The notes beneath the pieces were generated by a model, which searched no databases, was not told the origin of the DNA, and was given only the letters and a program-made list of their open reading frames with translations. From Hydrococcus rivularis NIES-593 (lineage in GTDB: Bacteria > Cyanobacteriota > Cyanobacteriia > Cyanobacteriales > Microcystaceae), in the NCBI RefSeq assembly GCF_001904635.1, contig NZ_MRCB01000010.1, forward strand, positions 74,105-138,104: DNA of 64,000 nucleotides, read 5' to 3'. The translations under genes and the position numbers were made by a program. Numbering within the stretch: the first letter of the stretch is position 1; the number at the start of each line of letters is the position of its first letter. Positions 63,356 through 64,000 of the stretch are shown one piece after another.

Positions 63356-63835
63356 ATGAATAATATCTATCGAGATTTTACAATCCGAAACTGGCAAGAG
63401 CGCGATCGCGCGGCGGCGGCAAGCGTTATCGAGCAAGTGTTGCAAGAGTATGGCTTGCCTTGGGAACCGACGGGTGCGGATCGAGATGTTTTAGCAGTCG
63501 AAACCGCTTATCTTAGCGCTGGTGGAGAATTTTGGGTAGTCGAACGGCAAGGACAGATTGTGGGAACGGCTGCCTATTACCCGATTGCTCGCGGCGAGAA
63601 GGCGGTAGAAATCCGCAAAATGTATCTATTGCCAACAGCGAGGGGAATGGGACTGGGCAAACATTTGCTCGAACAGTTAGAAAACGCGATCGCAGCAAAG
63701 AGATTTCAAGAAATTTGGCTCGAAACCGCTAGCGTCCTCAAACAAGCCGTATTACTCTATGAAAAATACGGCTATCGCAGCGCTACGGGCGTAGAAACCA
63801 AACGATGCGATCGCGTTTATGTCAAGTATTTATAA
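63356..63835 (+). CDS. GNAT-family N-acetyltransferase
   Basis: 159 residues. The acetyl-CoA site is EIRKMYLLPTARGMGLGKHLLEQLE (with the R-G-x-G-L-G loop), and VLLYEKYGYRSATGV is the later GNAT motif. It begins one base after the devA stop, so it is translationally coupled to the exporter. GNATs acetylate small amines, antibiotics or proteins; the substrate is unknown. Its place at the end of this operon suggests modification of a molecule related to the exported one. Confidence 0.88.
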   Translation: MNNIYRDFTIRNWQERDRAAAASVIEQVLQEYGLPWEPTGADRDVLAVETAYLSAGGEFWVVERQGQIVGTAAYYPIARGEKAVEIRKMYLLPTARGMGLGKHLLEQLENAIAAKRFQEIWLETASVLKQAVLLYEKYGYRSATGVETKRCDRVYVKYL

Positions 63836-63939
63836 TGAATAATTTCAAACCGGCGATCGCAAGCTGCTATTGCAGCTTTATCTGCGCGATCGCCAGCAAA
63901 TGTTTCTGCCATATCTCCCGATTCTTCGATAACGTGAGA

Positions 63940-64000
63940 CTATACCATTTTTCATTCATTAATGACACAGATAGTCGATCGCCCTCACCCCCAACCCCTC
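63940..64000. repeat. MITE-like repeat family A, copy 4 (cut by window edge)
   Basis: It begins CTATACCATTTTTCATTCAT and follows copy 2 (12093-12210) base for base up to the edge. The remaining half should lie just outside the window. Confidence 0.8.

Overview
This 64 kb window is chromosomal DNA of a cyanobacterium. Four things show this: the octamer GCGATCGC (HIP1) recurs in coding and non-coding DNA throughout; a photosystem II D1 gene is present; both steps of sulfoquinovosyl lipid synthesis (sqdB, sqdX) are present; and rplS-trnW-secE-nusG-rplK-rplA-rplJ-rplL follow the order usual in cyanobacteria. The species cannot be named from the sequence alone. Most genes are core or widely conserved; the accessory character lies in short repeats, broken genes and a few unusual proteins.

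Layout. 1-5.4 kb: formamidase with an FmdB-like zinc-ribbon gene, small membrane proteins, a [2Fe-2S] ferredoxin and citramalate synthase. 5.4-7.8 kb: a small surface-modification patch (FkbM methyltransferase, Stf0 sulfotransferase) bordered by a MITE-like repeat. 7.8-8.9 kb: a strongly divergent psbA whose product lacks several manganese-cluster ligands and matches the 'rogue' or 'sentinel' D1 class. 9-16.9 kb: an RmlD-like reductase, an HtrA protease, a YdcF protein, a frameshifted Tat-exported PhoX-like gene, proline iminopeptidase and two cobalamin genes. 17-24.2 kb: an orphan DevC permease, a histone-deacetylase-like hydrolase, a ComFB-like protein and the three-gene proton-translocating transhydrogenase operon. 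24.2-27.4 kb: a decaying J-domain/TPR/WD40 gene, an ABC-2 permease and a lipase-like hydrolase. 27.9-35 kb: one gene for a ~2,400-residue calcium-binding-repeat surface protein, followed by about 1.1 kb of repeats.

36-42.7 kb: lpxB, lpxA and the ribosomal/NusG/SecE block, with an L10 leader before rplJ. 43.5-52.7 kb: SLH/OprB porin, sqdX-sqdB, a lysylphosphatidylglycerol-synthase-like membrane protein, a short-chain reductase, folK, a Nudix hydrolase and photolyase. 52.7-56.3 kb: a four-gene minus-strand group of unknown function, one soluble protein followed by three paralogous 8-TM proteins that resemble free-standing versions of the membrane sensor module usually fused to GGDEF domains. 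56.7-63.8 kb: an exosortase-associated-type acyltransferase, a VAO-type FAD oxidase, a DevBCA exporter whose membrane-fusion protein carries an extra ~200-residue coiled-coil front domain, and a GNAT acetyltransferase.

Three MITE-like families with inverted ends occur: A (about 92-118 bp, four copies, the last cut by the window edge), B (149 bp, two copies) and C (167 bp, two copies). B and C occur together at both 18.4-19.0 kb and 35.4-36.1 kb. The most promising targets are the divergent D1, the 8-TM triplet operon, the acyltransferase-oxidase-DevBCA cluster with its fused exporter subunit, and the giant repeat protein whose DNA repeats are still nearly identical.
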